Positions 15,126-23,377 of a stretch of DNA of 27,692 nt are shown here, piece after piece. The stretch's first letter is position 1. Every line of letters starts with the position of its first letter. Origin of the DNA: Muribaculaceae bacterium (GTDB lineage: Bacteria; Bacteroidota; Bacteroidia; Bacteroidales; Muribaculaceae); contig VSPW01000003.1 in the NCBI GenBank assembly GCA_009775535.1, positions 1-27,692 of the forward strand, in the 5' to 3' direction. Position numbers and translations under genes: made by a program. The notes under the pieces were generated by a model. That model was not told the origin of the DNA, made no database searches, and saw nothing but the letters and a program-made list of their open reading frames with translations.

Positions 15126-17153
15126 TTATGACTTGTAGTTACGTGTTTGAACCTGGATGGCCTCGTAGTTGAGCGGTTCTTTGAGAAGGATAGGCTTCTC
15201 ATTGTCGCCGGTGTATTTCCAGCAGCTCACATACATGTAATCCTTGTCGTTACGTGCGGCCTCGCCATCAGCAAGCTGGTATTCCTCGCGGAAGTGTGCG
15301 CCGCAGGATTCGTTGCGGTTTAGGGCATCGATAGCCATCATCTTCGACATTGTAAGGAAGTCTTCCAGGCGGAGGGCCTTTTCCAGTTCGGTGTTCAGGT
15401 CATCGGCACGGCCTACCACACGTAGGTCAGAGTAGAATTCCTTGCGCACCTCCTCGATTTCATCTATAGCCTTTACCAGGCTCTGGAGTGTACGGCCCAT
15501 GCCTACGAGATTCCACATCACATGTCCCAGACGCTTGTGGATTTCATCCGGTGATTTTGTACCCTTGATGTTCATCAGCTTTTCAATGCGTGCGCGCACG
15601 GCCTTTTCGGCTGCGTCAAATTCAGGAGCGTCAGTGCCGGGATGCTTCACCTTTATCTGGTCGCTCAAATAGTTCTGCATTGTGAACGGAAGTACGAAAT
15701 AACCGTCGGCCAGACCCTGCATCAATGCCGAAGCGCCGAGACGGTTTGCGCCGTGGTCGCTGAAGTTGCACTCGCCGATGGCGAACAGGCCCTTTACCGA
15801 TGTCTGAAGCTCATAGTCAACCCAGATACCGCCCATCGTATAGTGGCTGGCGGGGAATATCATCATAGGTGTCTTGTATGGATTGTCATCAGATATCATC
15901 TGGTACATGTCGAAGAGGTTGCCGTAGCGGTCACGTACCACATCTTCGCCAAGGCGTTCGATGGCATATTTGAAGTCGAGGTATACAGCATTGCCAGTAC
16001 CTACACCGAAACCGGCATCGCAGCGTTCCTTGGCGGCACGTGATGCGATGTCGCGTGGACACAGGTTACCGAAAGCAGGATAGCGGCGTTCCAGATAGAA
16101 GTCGCGGTCCTCATCAGGTATGTCTGTAGGCTTTTTCTTGCCGGCACGTATGGCCTCTGCGTCCTCTTTCTTCTTGGGTACCCATATACGGCCGTCGTTA
16201 CGCAGCGACTCACTCATGAGAGTCAGTTTCGACTGGTCTTCACCGTGTACCGGGATACAGGTGGGGTGGATCTGTGTAAACGCGAGGTTGGCGAGGTATG
16301 CGCCTTTCTTGAATGCCTGGATGGCAGCCGAGCCGTTGCAGCCCATTGCGTTTGTCGACAGGAAGAATGCACGTCCGTAGCCTCCGGTGGCCAGCACTAC
16401 GGCATGGGCGGCATAGCGCTCGATTTCGCCTGTTACAAGGTTGCGCATGATCACACCGCGTGCACGGCCGTCAACGATGACGATGTCAAGCATCTCGCGG
16501 CGGTTGAAGCTGCGTACTGTGCCCTTGTTGATCTGGCGGTTCAGCGATGAATATGCACCGAGCAGCAACTGCTGGCCGGTCTGTCCCTTGGCATAGAACG
16601 TACGGCTCACCTGTGCGCCGCCGAATGAACGGTTGGCAAGCAGGCCGCCGTATTCGCGTGCAAAAGGAACGCCCTGCTGTGTGCACTGGTCGATGATGTT
16701 GTTCGACACCTCTGCAAGGCGGTAAACGTTGGCTTCACGTGAACGGAAGTCGCCTCCCTTGATTGTGTCATAGAAAAGGCGGTATACGGAGTCACCGTCA
16801 TTCTGGTAGTTCTTTGCTGCATTGATACCGCCCTGTGCTGCGATTGAGTGTGCACGGCGGGGGCTGTCCTGTATGCAGAAGTTATATACATTGAAGCCCA
16901 TTTCGCCGAGCGATGATGCTGCCGATGCCCCTGCAAGTCCTGTACCTACAACGATGATGTCTAGGTGGCGCTTGTTGGCGGGGTTCACCAGTTTCTGGTG
17001 GGCTTTGTAGTTTGTCCACTTTTCGGCTATCGGGCCTTCGGGTATCTTAGAGTCTATCTGGAACTCGGGAAGTTTGGAGGATTCGATGTCGGCGTAATCC
17101 TTCATGATAGGGGTTGAATCGATCATCCCTTCGAGTTTATTGATGTCTGCCAT
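15126..17153 (-). CDS. frdA: Fumarate reductase/succinate dehydrogenase flavoprotein subunit
   Basis: FrdA holds covalently bound FAD and carries the fumarate/succinate site. The dinucleotide-binding motif is VVGTGLAGASAA (68-79), and the flavin-attaching histidine is H102 in RRAHSIAAQGGINAA. Substrate-binding and catalytic segments are visible as FTQIHPTCIPVHGE and SHYTMGGIWVDYE. SDHGANRLGASALMQGL is the FAD-contacting segment. The long N-terminus before the Rossmann fold (about 60 residues) and the total of 675 residues fit the type B FrdA/SdhA of Bacteroidota and Epsilonproteobacteria. It lies 15 bases after frdC in the same transcript. Confidence 0.97.
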   Translation of the reverse strand: MADINKLEGMIDSTPIMKDYADIESSKLPEFQIDSKIPEGPIAEKWTNYKAHQKLVNPANKRHLDIIVVGTGLAGASAASSLGEMGFNVYNFCIQDSPRRAHSIAAQGGINAAKNYQNDGDSVYRLFYDTIKGGDFRSREANVYRLAEVSNNIIDQCTQQGVPFAREYGGLLANRSFGGAQVSRTFYAKGQTGQQLLLGAYSSLNRQINKGTVRSFNRREMLDIVIVDGRARGVIMRNLVTGEIERYAAHAVVLATGGYGRAFFLSTNAMGCNGSAAIQAFKKGAYLANLAFTQIHPTCIPVHGEDQSKLTLMSESLRNDGRIWVPKKKEDAEAIRAGKKKPTDIPDEDRDFYLERRYPAFGNLCPRDIASRAAKERCDAGFGVGTGNAVYLDFKYAIERLGEDVVRDRYGNLFDMYQMISDDNPYKTPMMIFPASHYTMGGIWVDYELQTSVKGLFAIGECNFSDHGANRLGASALMQGLADGYFVLPFTMQNYLSDQIKVKHPGTDAPEFDAAEKAVRARIEKLMNIKGTKSPDEIHKRLGHVMWNLVGMGRTLQSLVKAIDEIEEVRKEFYSDLRVVGRADDLNTELEKALRLEDFLTMSKMMAIDALNRNESCGAHFREEYQLADGEAARNDKDYMYVSCWKYTGDNEKPILLKEPLNYEAIQVQTRNYKS

Positions 17154-17168
17154 TGTTCTGCGGGTATT

Positions 17169-18197
17169 TTAGTTTAATGCCGGCTGTGAGGCTGCGGCTG
17201 GATTAGAGAAGAACTGCATTTGACGTTCGATGATGTCCTTGCTCTGTTCGAGCTGCATCACATGTTCGTTGAACGCATCGGGACACTGCTTCTTGTAATT
17301 GTCAATGATCACGTTGGCATCTTCGATGAATTTCGGGCCTTTGCTGAGGAAGACTTCCTTGGCTACGTCCTGCTGGTTTGCACCTTCGGCCTTCTGGATG
17401 GCTGATGCGTATTCCTTGTTGAAGTCAGAAAGGACGGTCTCTGCCTTTGCTCCCCATTCCTCTGCATACTGCTCCTGGAGCTGCACGTCTGAGGTATAGT
17501 GGTTGCCGTTGGCCTGGACGGTGAACACCACAGCCTGTACGATGAACAGGGCTATGACGATTGATGTCCACCACAGGGCGATGCATTTCAGGCGTTCAAG
17601 CCAGTGCTTGCCGTTCCAGCCTGTTGACTGGAACATGGACCATACACCGTGGTTCATGTGGAACCAGAGTGCAACGAAGCCGATGATGTAGATTACAGGG
17701 GTATACCAATGGGAGAATGCTTCCTGGATGAACAGTGTGCCCATTGCGGGTGAGGCTGCTGCGCCGTTGACTGTGTACCAAGAAGTAGGGTTGTGTCCTA
17801 CAAGCTCCTGTAGCTGCATCTTTGCCCAGAACTGGATAAGATGGACACCTAGGAATGCAAGGACAACGATGCCGAGCACGAGCATGTTCTTGGATGACCA
17901 TTCCACCTGCGGGGGGCGGGTTGTCACGGCATAGCGGGCATGTCCGCGGGCCTTACGGTTCTGCATTGTGAGCCACAATGCGTAGATGATGTGCAGGATG
18001 AACAGTGCTGCAAGGCCTGCCGATGCTATCAGGGCATACCAGTTGGCGCCAAGGAACAGGCAGATGTCATTGTAGGCTGCCGGCCACAGGATAGCCACAG
18101 AGTTCATCAAAACGTGAAACGTAACAAATAGGACAAGGCACGCTCCGGTAATTGCCATTACGAGCTTCCTGCCTATGGATGAGCTTGTTAACCACAT
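17169..18197 (-). CDS. frdC: Fumarate reductase/succinate dehydrogenase cytochrome b subunit with C-terminal extension
   Basis: FrdC anchors the complex in the inner membrane and exchanges electrons with menaquinone through two hemes b. The family start MWLTSSSIGRKLVMAITGACLVLF is intact. Five hydrophobic helices lie at about 12-35, 54-78, 104-125, 163-182 and 207-228. Candidate heme histidines are H28, H69, H119 and H180/H183. The family member I know from Bacteroides is about 230 residues and ends soon after the fifth helix. This protein has 342 residues, with a hydrophilic helical-looking tail from about 230 to 342 (VQLQEQYAEEWGAKAETVL and onward). If the N-terminus is cytoplasmic, as in Wolinella FrdC, the tail would be periplasmic. 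This is the first gene of frdCAB. Confidence 0.93.
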   Translation of the reverse strand: MWLTSSSIGRKLVMAITGACLVLFVTFHVLMNSVAILWPAAYNDICLFLGANWYALIASAGLAALFILHIIYALWLTMQNRKARGHARYAVTTRPPQVEWSSKNMLVLGIVVLAFLGVHLIQFWAKMQLQELVGHNPTSWYTVNGAAASPAMGTLFIQEAFSHWYTPVIYIIGFVALWFHMNHGVWSMFQSTGWNGKHWLERLKCIALWWTSIVIALFIVQAVVFTVQANGNHYTSDVQLQEQYAEEWGAKAETVLSDFNKEYASAIQKAEGANQQDVAKEVFLSKGPKFIEDANVIIDNYKKQCPDAFNEHVMQLEQSKDIIERQMQFFSNPAAASQPALN

Positions 18198-18250
18198 AAA
18201 TGAGTGAAATTTGAAATTATTAAATTGTTAGTGTTGTTTTTGCCCAATGG

Positions 18251-18284
18251 TTGGTATATGCCGATAAGGCATGGATATACAATA
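18251..18284 (-). other. Small stem-loop in the frdC leader
   Basis: ATGCC (18258-18262) and GGCAT (18268-18272) form a five-pair stem over a GATAA loop, with further partial pairing of flanking GTAT/ATAC bases. It lies between the predicted start of transcription (about 18290) and the frdC ATG. A GATATAC repeat (18274-18280 and 18286-18292) overlaps it. A regulatory role is possible but not shown. Confidence 0.3.
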
Positions 18285-18296
18285 TGATATACCCTG

Positions 18297-18328
18297 CAAA
18301 ATTAATCAATAAAGTGTGTCTCTACAAC
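18297..18328 (-). promoter_or_regulatory. Promoter of frdCAB
   Basis: On the minus strand, TAATTTTG (18304-18297) matches the TAnnTTTG -7 box. GTTG (18328-18325) lies 20 bases upstream in the -33 position. The leader to the frdC ATG at 18197 would be about 95 bases. No clear Rex-type inverted repeat overlaps it. Confidence 0.65.
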
Positions 18329-18336
18329 TATTAACG

Positions 18337-18359
18337 AAAAAATTCTTCAAATAATTGAA
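18337..18359 (-). terminator. Weak terminator-like hairpin after the CoA-transferase gene
   Basis: On the minus strand, TTCAA and TTGAA (18359-18355 and 18350-18346) form a short A/T-rich stem over a four-base loop. A six-T run (18342-18337) follows. It starts 8 bases after the stop codon. The stem is weak, so some transcripts may read on into frdC. Confidence 0.3.
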
Positions 18360-18367
18360 TCAATCTT

Positions 18368-19666
18368 TCATCGTAGCCGCAGATATGAATGGCCGAACCG
18401 TACGGCTGCGGCACGGTCGAGCTCTTCACGGTGCTCTGGTGCGGCAAGGCTTATCACGGCCTTGGCCCGTTCTGCCAGATTTTTCCCGCGCAGGTCGGCT
18501 ATTCCGTGTTCCGTAACTAGATAATTGGTCTGGAAACGGGTCGTCACCACGCCTGCGCCAGGTGTAAGCACCGGCTTTATCTTGTTTGCGCCTTTGTTGG
18601 TGGTGGACAGCATTGCCAGGAACGAGAGGCCGCCTTCGCTGCGCGATGCACCGTAGACGAAATCATGTTGTCCGCCTACGCCGGAGAAGATTTTTGTCCC
18701 GATCGAGTCGGCGCACACCTGTCCGGTGAGGTCTATTTCAAGGCATGAATTTATAGACATCACCTTTGGGTTCTGGGCGATGCGGAACGGGTCGTTGGTC
18801 CATGCCACATCCTTGAATACTATGTCAGGATTGTAGTCCATATAGTCGTACAGGCGTCTCGACCCGAGAGCCAGCGATGCCACCGACTTTCCTGGCATCA
18901 CTTTTTTCAGTGAGTTGTCAATTACGCCTTCCTCCAGCAAGGGCAGTATGCCGTCAGTCATCGCCTCTGTGTGGAGTCCAAGATGGCGGTGGTTGTGCAG
19001 GGCGCGGATTACGGCATTAGGTATGCCGCCTACACCTATCTGTAGGGTAGCCCCGTCCGGAATGCGTTCCGCAATGAAGTTGCCGATGCGTATTTCTTTT
19101 TCGGTAGGTACTGCTGTCGGCACTTCCACCAGTGGGTCATCGGCCTCGACTGCCGCCGACAGTTGCGACAGGTGGATTACCGGGTCGCCGTACGAAAACG
19201 GCATATGGCTGTTGATTTGCGCTATTATTATCCTGGAACATTCGGCGGCAGAAAAGGCAAGGTCGGCCGACACGCCGTAGCTCACATACCCGTCCGCGTT
19301 CGGCCGGCTGCAGTTGAGCAGCGTCACATCTACCGGGCATGTGCCGTCGCGGAACAGAGCAGGCACTTCCCCGAGAAACCGTGGGGTCATCGTCCCGTAG
19401 CCGTCTGCTATCCATTGTCTTACGGCGTTGGAAACAAAGAACGAGTCTACCAGGAATGAATCCTTGAATTCCGGACGGCAGTACGGAGATGGCCCTTTGG
19501 CGACGGCGAAGCCGGAATAGAGTGTTACGCCGCTGAGCTCGTTGCCCCGTCCGGCCAAGGCTTCCAGGAGCACTTCCGGTATGGAGGTGCTCCCTTGGAT
19601 ATATACATGGTGGCCGTTTTGTATGAGTTTCACCGCTTCGGCCGCTGTGGTAAAGTTAATGCTCAT
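18368..19666 (-). CDS. Acetyl-CoA hydrolase/CoA-transferase family enzyme (class I, Cat1/4-hydroxybutyrate CoA-transferase-like)
   Basis: The family moves CoA between carboxylic acids through a glutamyl-CoA thioester. The catalytic glutamate is in LHTEAMTDGILPLLEEG (E234). The oxyanion/CoA loops IGVGGIPNAV (210-219) and GGQHDFVYGASRSEGG are present, as is the C-terminal VTEHGIADLRGKNLAERA. The length of 432 residues is typical. Its start overlaps the end of the aminotransferase gene by 11 bases, so it is the last cistron of the iorA-iorB-aminotransferase unit. From that context I infer that it releases or loads CoA on the acyl-CoA handled by IorAB, with acetate or succinate as the partner acid. 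A role in succinate/propionate metabolism, next to frdCAB, is the main alternative. Confidence 0.88.
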   Translation of the reverse strand: MSINFTTAAEAVKLIQNGHHVYIQGSTSIPEVLLEALAGRGNELSGVTLYSGFAVAKGPSPYCRPEFKDSFLVDSFFVSNAVRQWIADGYGTMTPRFLGEVPALFRDGTCPVDVTLLNCSRPNADGYVSYGVSADLAFSAAECSRIIIAQINSHMPFSYGDPVIHLSQLSAAVEADDPLVEVPTAVPTEKEIRIGNFIAERIPDGATLQIGVGGIPNAVIRALHNHRHLGLHTEAMTDGILPLLEEGVIDNSLKKVMPGKSVASLALGSRRLYDYMDYNPDIVFKDVAWTNDPFRIAQNPKVMSINSCLEIDLTGQVCADSIGTKIFSGVGGQHDFVYGASRSEGGLSFLAMLSTTNKGANKIKPVLTPGAGVVTTRFQTNYLVTEHGIADLRGKNLAERAKAVISLAAPEHREELDRAAAVRFGHSYLRLR

Positions 19667-20960
19667 TTCTGAATGCTTTTAGGCGTTCGTTCAATATGTT
19701 GAATGCTTCATCGTTGTCGAGCAGGGATACACATATCCTCACTCCGTCCTGTTTGCTTCCTGTCGACGGCAAGGGTATTGATGATACTCCGAACCTAAGC
19801 AGGGCGCTGTGCAGTTGCTCGCTGTCCATGCCTTTGTATCCTGCCGTGAAGAAGAACCCGTCCGACACCGGGCGGTCGCCGTCGCGGTCATACACCAGGT
19901 GGAATCCGTTGTCAAGGAAAATTTTGCGAGCCCTGCCGCCGCGCCTTCCGTATTCCCCGCATAGCCCTACGAAGTCGAGCCTTCCGGCGGTCGCCTCCTC
20001 CAGCATGGCAGCCATGGCGTATTGTGCCGAATGCGCTGTGCCTGACGATGCCGTGTAGAGCACGCCGTAGATGTATGCGTCCCCGAAGGTCGGCATTTCG
20101 TAAAACTGTTCAAGGTATGGGAAGCGCCGTGCCGCCACCTTGTCGCCAATGCACACAAGGGCTATGCGCTGTCCGGCATAGCTGAATATCTTCGATGCGG
20201 ATAATAGCAGTATGTAATTGTCAGTGTATTTGGCTACTGTAGGCACGAAAGGCTCGCGGTACGGCTCACCCATGTAATGGCGGAAGTCCATGCCGAAGTA
20301 TGCCAGGTCCTCAAGTACGAACACGTCATATTCCGTGGCCAGCCGGCCTATAGTATCCAGTTCCTGTTCCGTCAGGTTTGTCCACGCCGGATTGTTGGGA
20401 TTGCTGTAGATTATGCCGGTCACGTTGCCATTGTCAAGTATCGACCGTAGTTTCGGTTCTAGCCTGTCGCCGCGGTAGTTGTATATGTCGAATGCCGCCT
20501 CTTTCAGCCCAAGTATCTTGGCCTGGTTGCGTTGTGCCGGGAAGCCGGGGTTGATATACAGCATGGTATCCTTGCCCGGTACGCGTTGTCCCAGCAGCAA
20601 AAGCATGGTGAAGCAGCCCTGCATCGACCCTACGGTAGGCACGATGCCCCGAGGTGATATGTCGATGTCCAGGAATGCCTTGACGAACTCTGATCCGGCC
20701 TTCTTCAGCCGCGGTATTCCGGCTATGTCCGGATATTTGTTCGCTATGCCACCTTTTAGTGCCTCGATCTCGGCATTCACGCCTGTCATTACTGCAGGCA
20801 ACCCTGGATTTCCTATTTCCAGGTGTACAAACCGTTCTCCGGCCTCTTCCTCCAGGGCTGCTGCCAGCGCACATATCTGCCGTATGGTTGCAGATGTCAT
20901 TTTTACAATGCCTAGACGCCTTATGGTGTCCTCCAGTGTTTGTTTGCTTATCGGAAACAT
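19656..20960 (-). CDS. PLP-dependent class I/II aminotransferase
   Basis: This is a fold-type I aminotransferase of 434 residues. The pyridoxal-phosphate lysine is K257 in LLSASKIFSYAGQRIAL, with the phosphate-binding R265 nearby. SNPNNPAW (186-193) and the Asp of VLEDLAYFG (D218) contact the ring, and RICVSLL near the C-terminus includes the substrate-carboxylate arginine. HLEIGNPGLP near the N-terminus is also typical. Given its place between iorB and the CoA-transferase gene, I infer that it interconverts an amino acid, probably aromatic, with the 2-oxo acid used by IorAB. The exact amino acid cannot be read from sequence. The gap to iorB is 21 bases. Confidence 0.9.
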   Translation of the reverse strand: MFPISKQTLEDTIRRLGIVKMTSATIRQICALAAALEEEAGERFVHLEIGNPGLPAVMTGVNAEIEALKGGIANKYPDIAGIPRLKKAGSEFVKAFLDIDISPRGIVPTVGSMQGCFTMLLLLGQRVPGKDTMLYINPGFPAQRNQAKILGLKEAAFDIYNYRGDRLEPKLRSILDNGNVTGIIYSNPNNPAWTNLTEQELDTIGRLATEYDVFVLEDLAYFGMDFRHYMGEPYREPFVPTVAKYTDNYILLLSASKIFSYAGQRIALVCIGDKVAARRFPYLEQFYEMPTFGDAYIYGVLYTASSGTAHSAQYAMAAMLEEATAGRLDFVGLCGEYGRRGGRARKIFLDNGFHLVYDRDGDRPVSDGFFFTAGYKGMDSEQLHSALLRFGVSSIPLPSTGSKQDGVRICVSLLDNDEAFNILNERLKAFRNEH

Positions 20961-20981
20961 ATATTGCCTACCTCCTATATG

Positions 20982-21596
20982 TCAGTTGCTGTGGTTCAAC
21001 GTATATTTTCTTCCGGCATTGAAGGCTTTGATGTTCATTTCTATTATTTCCTCGCCCTTTGGGGTGAACACATCGGCTATGGCCTGGCGGATTTTTTCCG
21101 CCTCCAGGCATACGAATGGCGAAGCTGCACCCAGGAGTGCCATGTTGGACGCCCTTGGTGAAGCTTTTTCGCGGGCAAGCTTGTCTACATCGAACGCCAC
21201 TACGTTGTGGCGGCCGTGGAGGTCGGCTATCATCGCTTCCAGGTCAGGATAGTTTGGGATGTTGACAAAAGGTGTGGTATTTGTCACTATGCGTCCTTCC
21301 GGGCCGAGGTATTCCACATAGCGTAGCGCCTCCATAGGCTCTAACGATATTATCAGGTCGGCTTGTCCCAATGGGATAAGGTCGGAGGCTACCGGCCTGT
21401 CGGAGATGCGCAGGTTGCTCTGCACGTCGCCTCCGCGTTGGCTCATGCCGTGTACTTCGGCCTGTTTTATATAAAGGTTTTCGTTCAGTGCAGCACGGCC
21501 AAGTATGGCTGCTATGGAGAGGATTCCTTGTCCTCCTACTCCGGCCAGTATTATGTCGGTTTTCATGGGTAGGATGTTCGGTTTTGTTGTTGTCAT
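20982..21596 (-). CDS. iorB: Indolepyruvate:ferredoxin oxidoreductase beta subunit
   Basis: IorB is the gamma-domain subunit of the thiamine-dependent 2-oxoacid:ferredoxin oxidoreductase that turns aryl pyruvates plus CoA into aryl-acetyl-CoA, CO2 and reduced ferredoxin. The family pattern is clear: KTDIILAGVGGQGILSIA, EVHGMSQRGGDVQSNLRI, DLIISLEPMEALRY and VTNTTPFVNIPNYPD. The ATG at 21596 overlaps the iorA stop as ATGA, which argues for coupled translation, so I chose it (204 residues). ATG 21566, starting at MKTDIILAG, matches the usual family N-terminus and is a real alternative. Confidence 0.94.
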   Translation of the reverse strand: MTTTKPNILPMKTDIILAGVGGQGILSIAAILGRAALNENLYIKQAEVHGMSQRGGDVQSNLRISDRPVASDLIPLGQADLIISLEPMEALRYVEYLGPEGRIVTNTTPFVNIPNYPDLEAMIADLHGRHNVVAFDVDKLAREKASPRASNMALLGAASPFVCLEAEKIRQAIADVFTPKGEEIIEMNIKAFNAGRKYTLNHSN

Positions 21597-23215
21597 CTGT
21601 TCTTTTTGGCGTGTCTTTTTGCAGTTTGTATGCACTCGCGGCGCGACACTATCACCGACAGTCCGTTATGGTCGAATTCCGTCCTGAATAGGGCCACCAT
21701 TTCATCGTGGTTGCGTGGATGGGAGTCGATAGTGTGCACATGCTCCGGGGATGCCCCTAGTCCAAGGCATATGTCCTCAAGTTTGCCTGTGCCTTGTGAA
21801 TCCTGTCCTCCGGTCATTCCGGTAGTGAGGTTGTCGGATATTATCACTGTTATCGGGGAGTCCTCATTGATGGCGTCCAGTAGTCCTGTCATTCCCGAAT
21901 GGGTAAAGGTTGAATCCCCTATGATCGCTATGGCAGGATGCACGCCTGCATCGGCTGCACCTTTCGCCATGGTGATTGACGCCCCCATGTCCACACATGT
22001 GTCTAATGCATTGAACGGCGATAGCCATCCCAGTGTGTAGCATCCGATGTCCCCGAACACTTTCGGGCAGTCATACGCACCGATGGCATCGTTGAGAGCG
22101 CCGTACACATCACGGTGTCCGCATCCCTGGCATAGGGCCGGTGGCCTAGGTACGGTAAGGGCGCTCTTCTTGCCTTCGCATGTAATGGGGGCGGCATCTG
22201 TATAGGGATGGAACTTGGCCACCGCATTCCTTACAGAGTCAGGCGTAAGTTCACCGTCACGGTTAAGGTGGCCGTCCATTTTGCCGTACACTTTTACGCC
22301 GCGGTCGAGCAAACCCCTGAGCTGCCGTTCGATGAAAGGCTGGCCTTCCTCTATTACCAGTATGGCCTCTGTCTCATCGGCGAGGCGTCCTATCATCTTG
22401 CAGGGGAGGGGGTATTGCGAAACCTTTACTGTCGGGAACGGACATCCGTCCGGGAACACCTCGTTAAGGTAGTTGGATGCTATGCCCGACACTATTATCC
22501 CAAGCGATTTGTCCGGGCCGTCTGTATATCTGTTGAACGGAGACCTCTCCGAATCTTCTTTCAATAGTTCCTGCTCAGCAATGAGCGCACGGTTGCGTAG
22601 GCGGGAGTTGCCCGGCATCAGCACCCATCTGCGGGTGTCTTCCGGGAACGACAGGGTGTTTTCTATGCGTGGGGCGTCATCGGACGTCACTACTCCGCGC
22701 GAATGCGACAGGCGGGTCACGAACCGTAGCAGCACAGGCAGCCGTAACCGTTCCGACATGTCGAACCCGTATGCGGCCATGTCATAGGCCTCCTGTTGGT
22801 CAGACGGCTCAAGGGTAGGGAGCATGGCGAAATCGGCGAAGAAGCGTGAGTCCTGTTCGTTTTGTGATGAGTGCATTGATGGGTCATCGGCGGATACTAC
22901 GATCAGTCCGCCGTTTGCGCCTGTCATTGCGGAATTGACAAACGGGTCGGCGGCGACATTGAGGCCCACATGTTTCATGGACACGATGGTCCTTTTGCCT
23001 GCGAACGACATCCCTAGGGCCTCTTCCATCGCTGTCTTTTCATTGCTGGACCAGTGCCGGTGTATGCCGCGTTCTTTTGCAACCTGATTCGACTGTACAA
23101 ATTCCATAATTTCAGTCGATGGAGTCCCGGGATAGGCATACGCCCCGGACAGGCCTGCGTTTATTGCCCCGAGCGCGAAAGCCTCGTCGCCCAAAAGCAG
23201 ATGTTTAGGTTTCAT
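21593..23215 (-). CDS. iorA: Indolepyruvate:ferredoxin oxidoreductase alpha subunit, without C-terminal ferredoxin domain
   Basis: IorA binds thiamine diphosphate and carries out the decarboxylation step. The N-terminal pyrimidine-binding domain begins MKPKHLLLGDEAFALGAI and includes AYPGTPSTEIMEF and GLNVAADPFVNSAMTGANGG. The diphosphate-binding domain has LCQGCGHRDVYGAL, FGDIGCYTLGWLSPF and the GDSTFTHSGMTGLLDA metal motif. I chose ATG 23215 (540 residues), because the frame upstream of it runs through the promoter. Archaeal IorA proteins end in a double [4Fe-4S] ferredoxin domain. Here the chain stops after RRECIQTAKRHAKK, and no CxxCxxCxxxCP cluster is present. It is the first gene of the four-gene operon. 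Confidence 0.95.
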   Translation of the reverse strand: MKPKHLLLGDEAFALGAINAGLSGAYAYPGTPSTEIMEFVQSNQVAKERGIHRHWSSNEKTAMEEALGMSFAGKRTIVSMKHVGLNVAADPFVNSAMTGANGGLIVVSADDPSMHSSQNEQDSRFFADFAMLPTLEPSDQQEAYDMAAYGFDMSERLRLPVLLRFVTRLSHSRGVVTSDDAPRIENTLSFPEDTRRWVLMPGNSRLRNRALIAEQELLKEDSERSPFNRYTDGPDKSLGIIVSGIASNYLNEVFPDGCPFPTVKVSQYPLPCKMIGRLADETEAILVIEEGQPFIERQLRGLLDRGVKVYGKMDGHLNRDGELTPDSVRNAVAKFHPYTDAAPITCEGKKSALTVPRPPALCQGCGHRDVYGALNDAIGAYDCPKVFGDIGCYTLGWLSPFNALDTCVDMGASITMAKGAADAGVHPAIAIIGDSTFTHSGMTGLLDAINEDSPITVIISDNLTTGMTGGQDSQGTGKLEDICLGLGASPEHVHTIDSHPRNHDEMVALFRTEFDHNGLSVIVSRRECIQTAKRHAKKNR

Positions 23216-23250
23216 GGGTTGAAGATATAAGGATATTTCAAAAACGTTCC

Positions 23251-23281
23251 CAAATATACGACAACTTCCCCGTATATCAAA
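23251..23281 (-). promoter_or_regulatory. Promoter of the iorA operon
   Basis: On the minus strand, TTTG (23281-23278) and TATATTTG (23258-23251) are separated by 19 bases, matching both Bacteroidota promoter elements. The ATG of iorA lies 35 bases past the -7 box. Confidence 0.72.
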
Positions 23282-23377
23282 ATAAACTGTGCCTATGCAG
23301 ACGTCCGTAATCATGGATTCGGTCCGTATGTCCTGTATCCTGCCTGACGGCGGTGTGGTATCATCGGAATTCTATAT

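Noticed and set aside
18198..18367. Rex operator in front of frdC
   Set aside because: I looked for a TTGTGAA-N4-TTCACAA-like palindrome around the promoter and found no adequate match.
20479..21252. 257-codon + strand frame across the aminotransferase and iorB genes
   Set aside because: It runs antisense to two well-supported enzymes and across their junction, with serine/proline-rich content and no motif.
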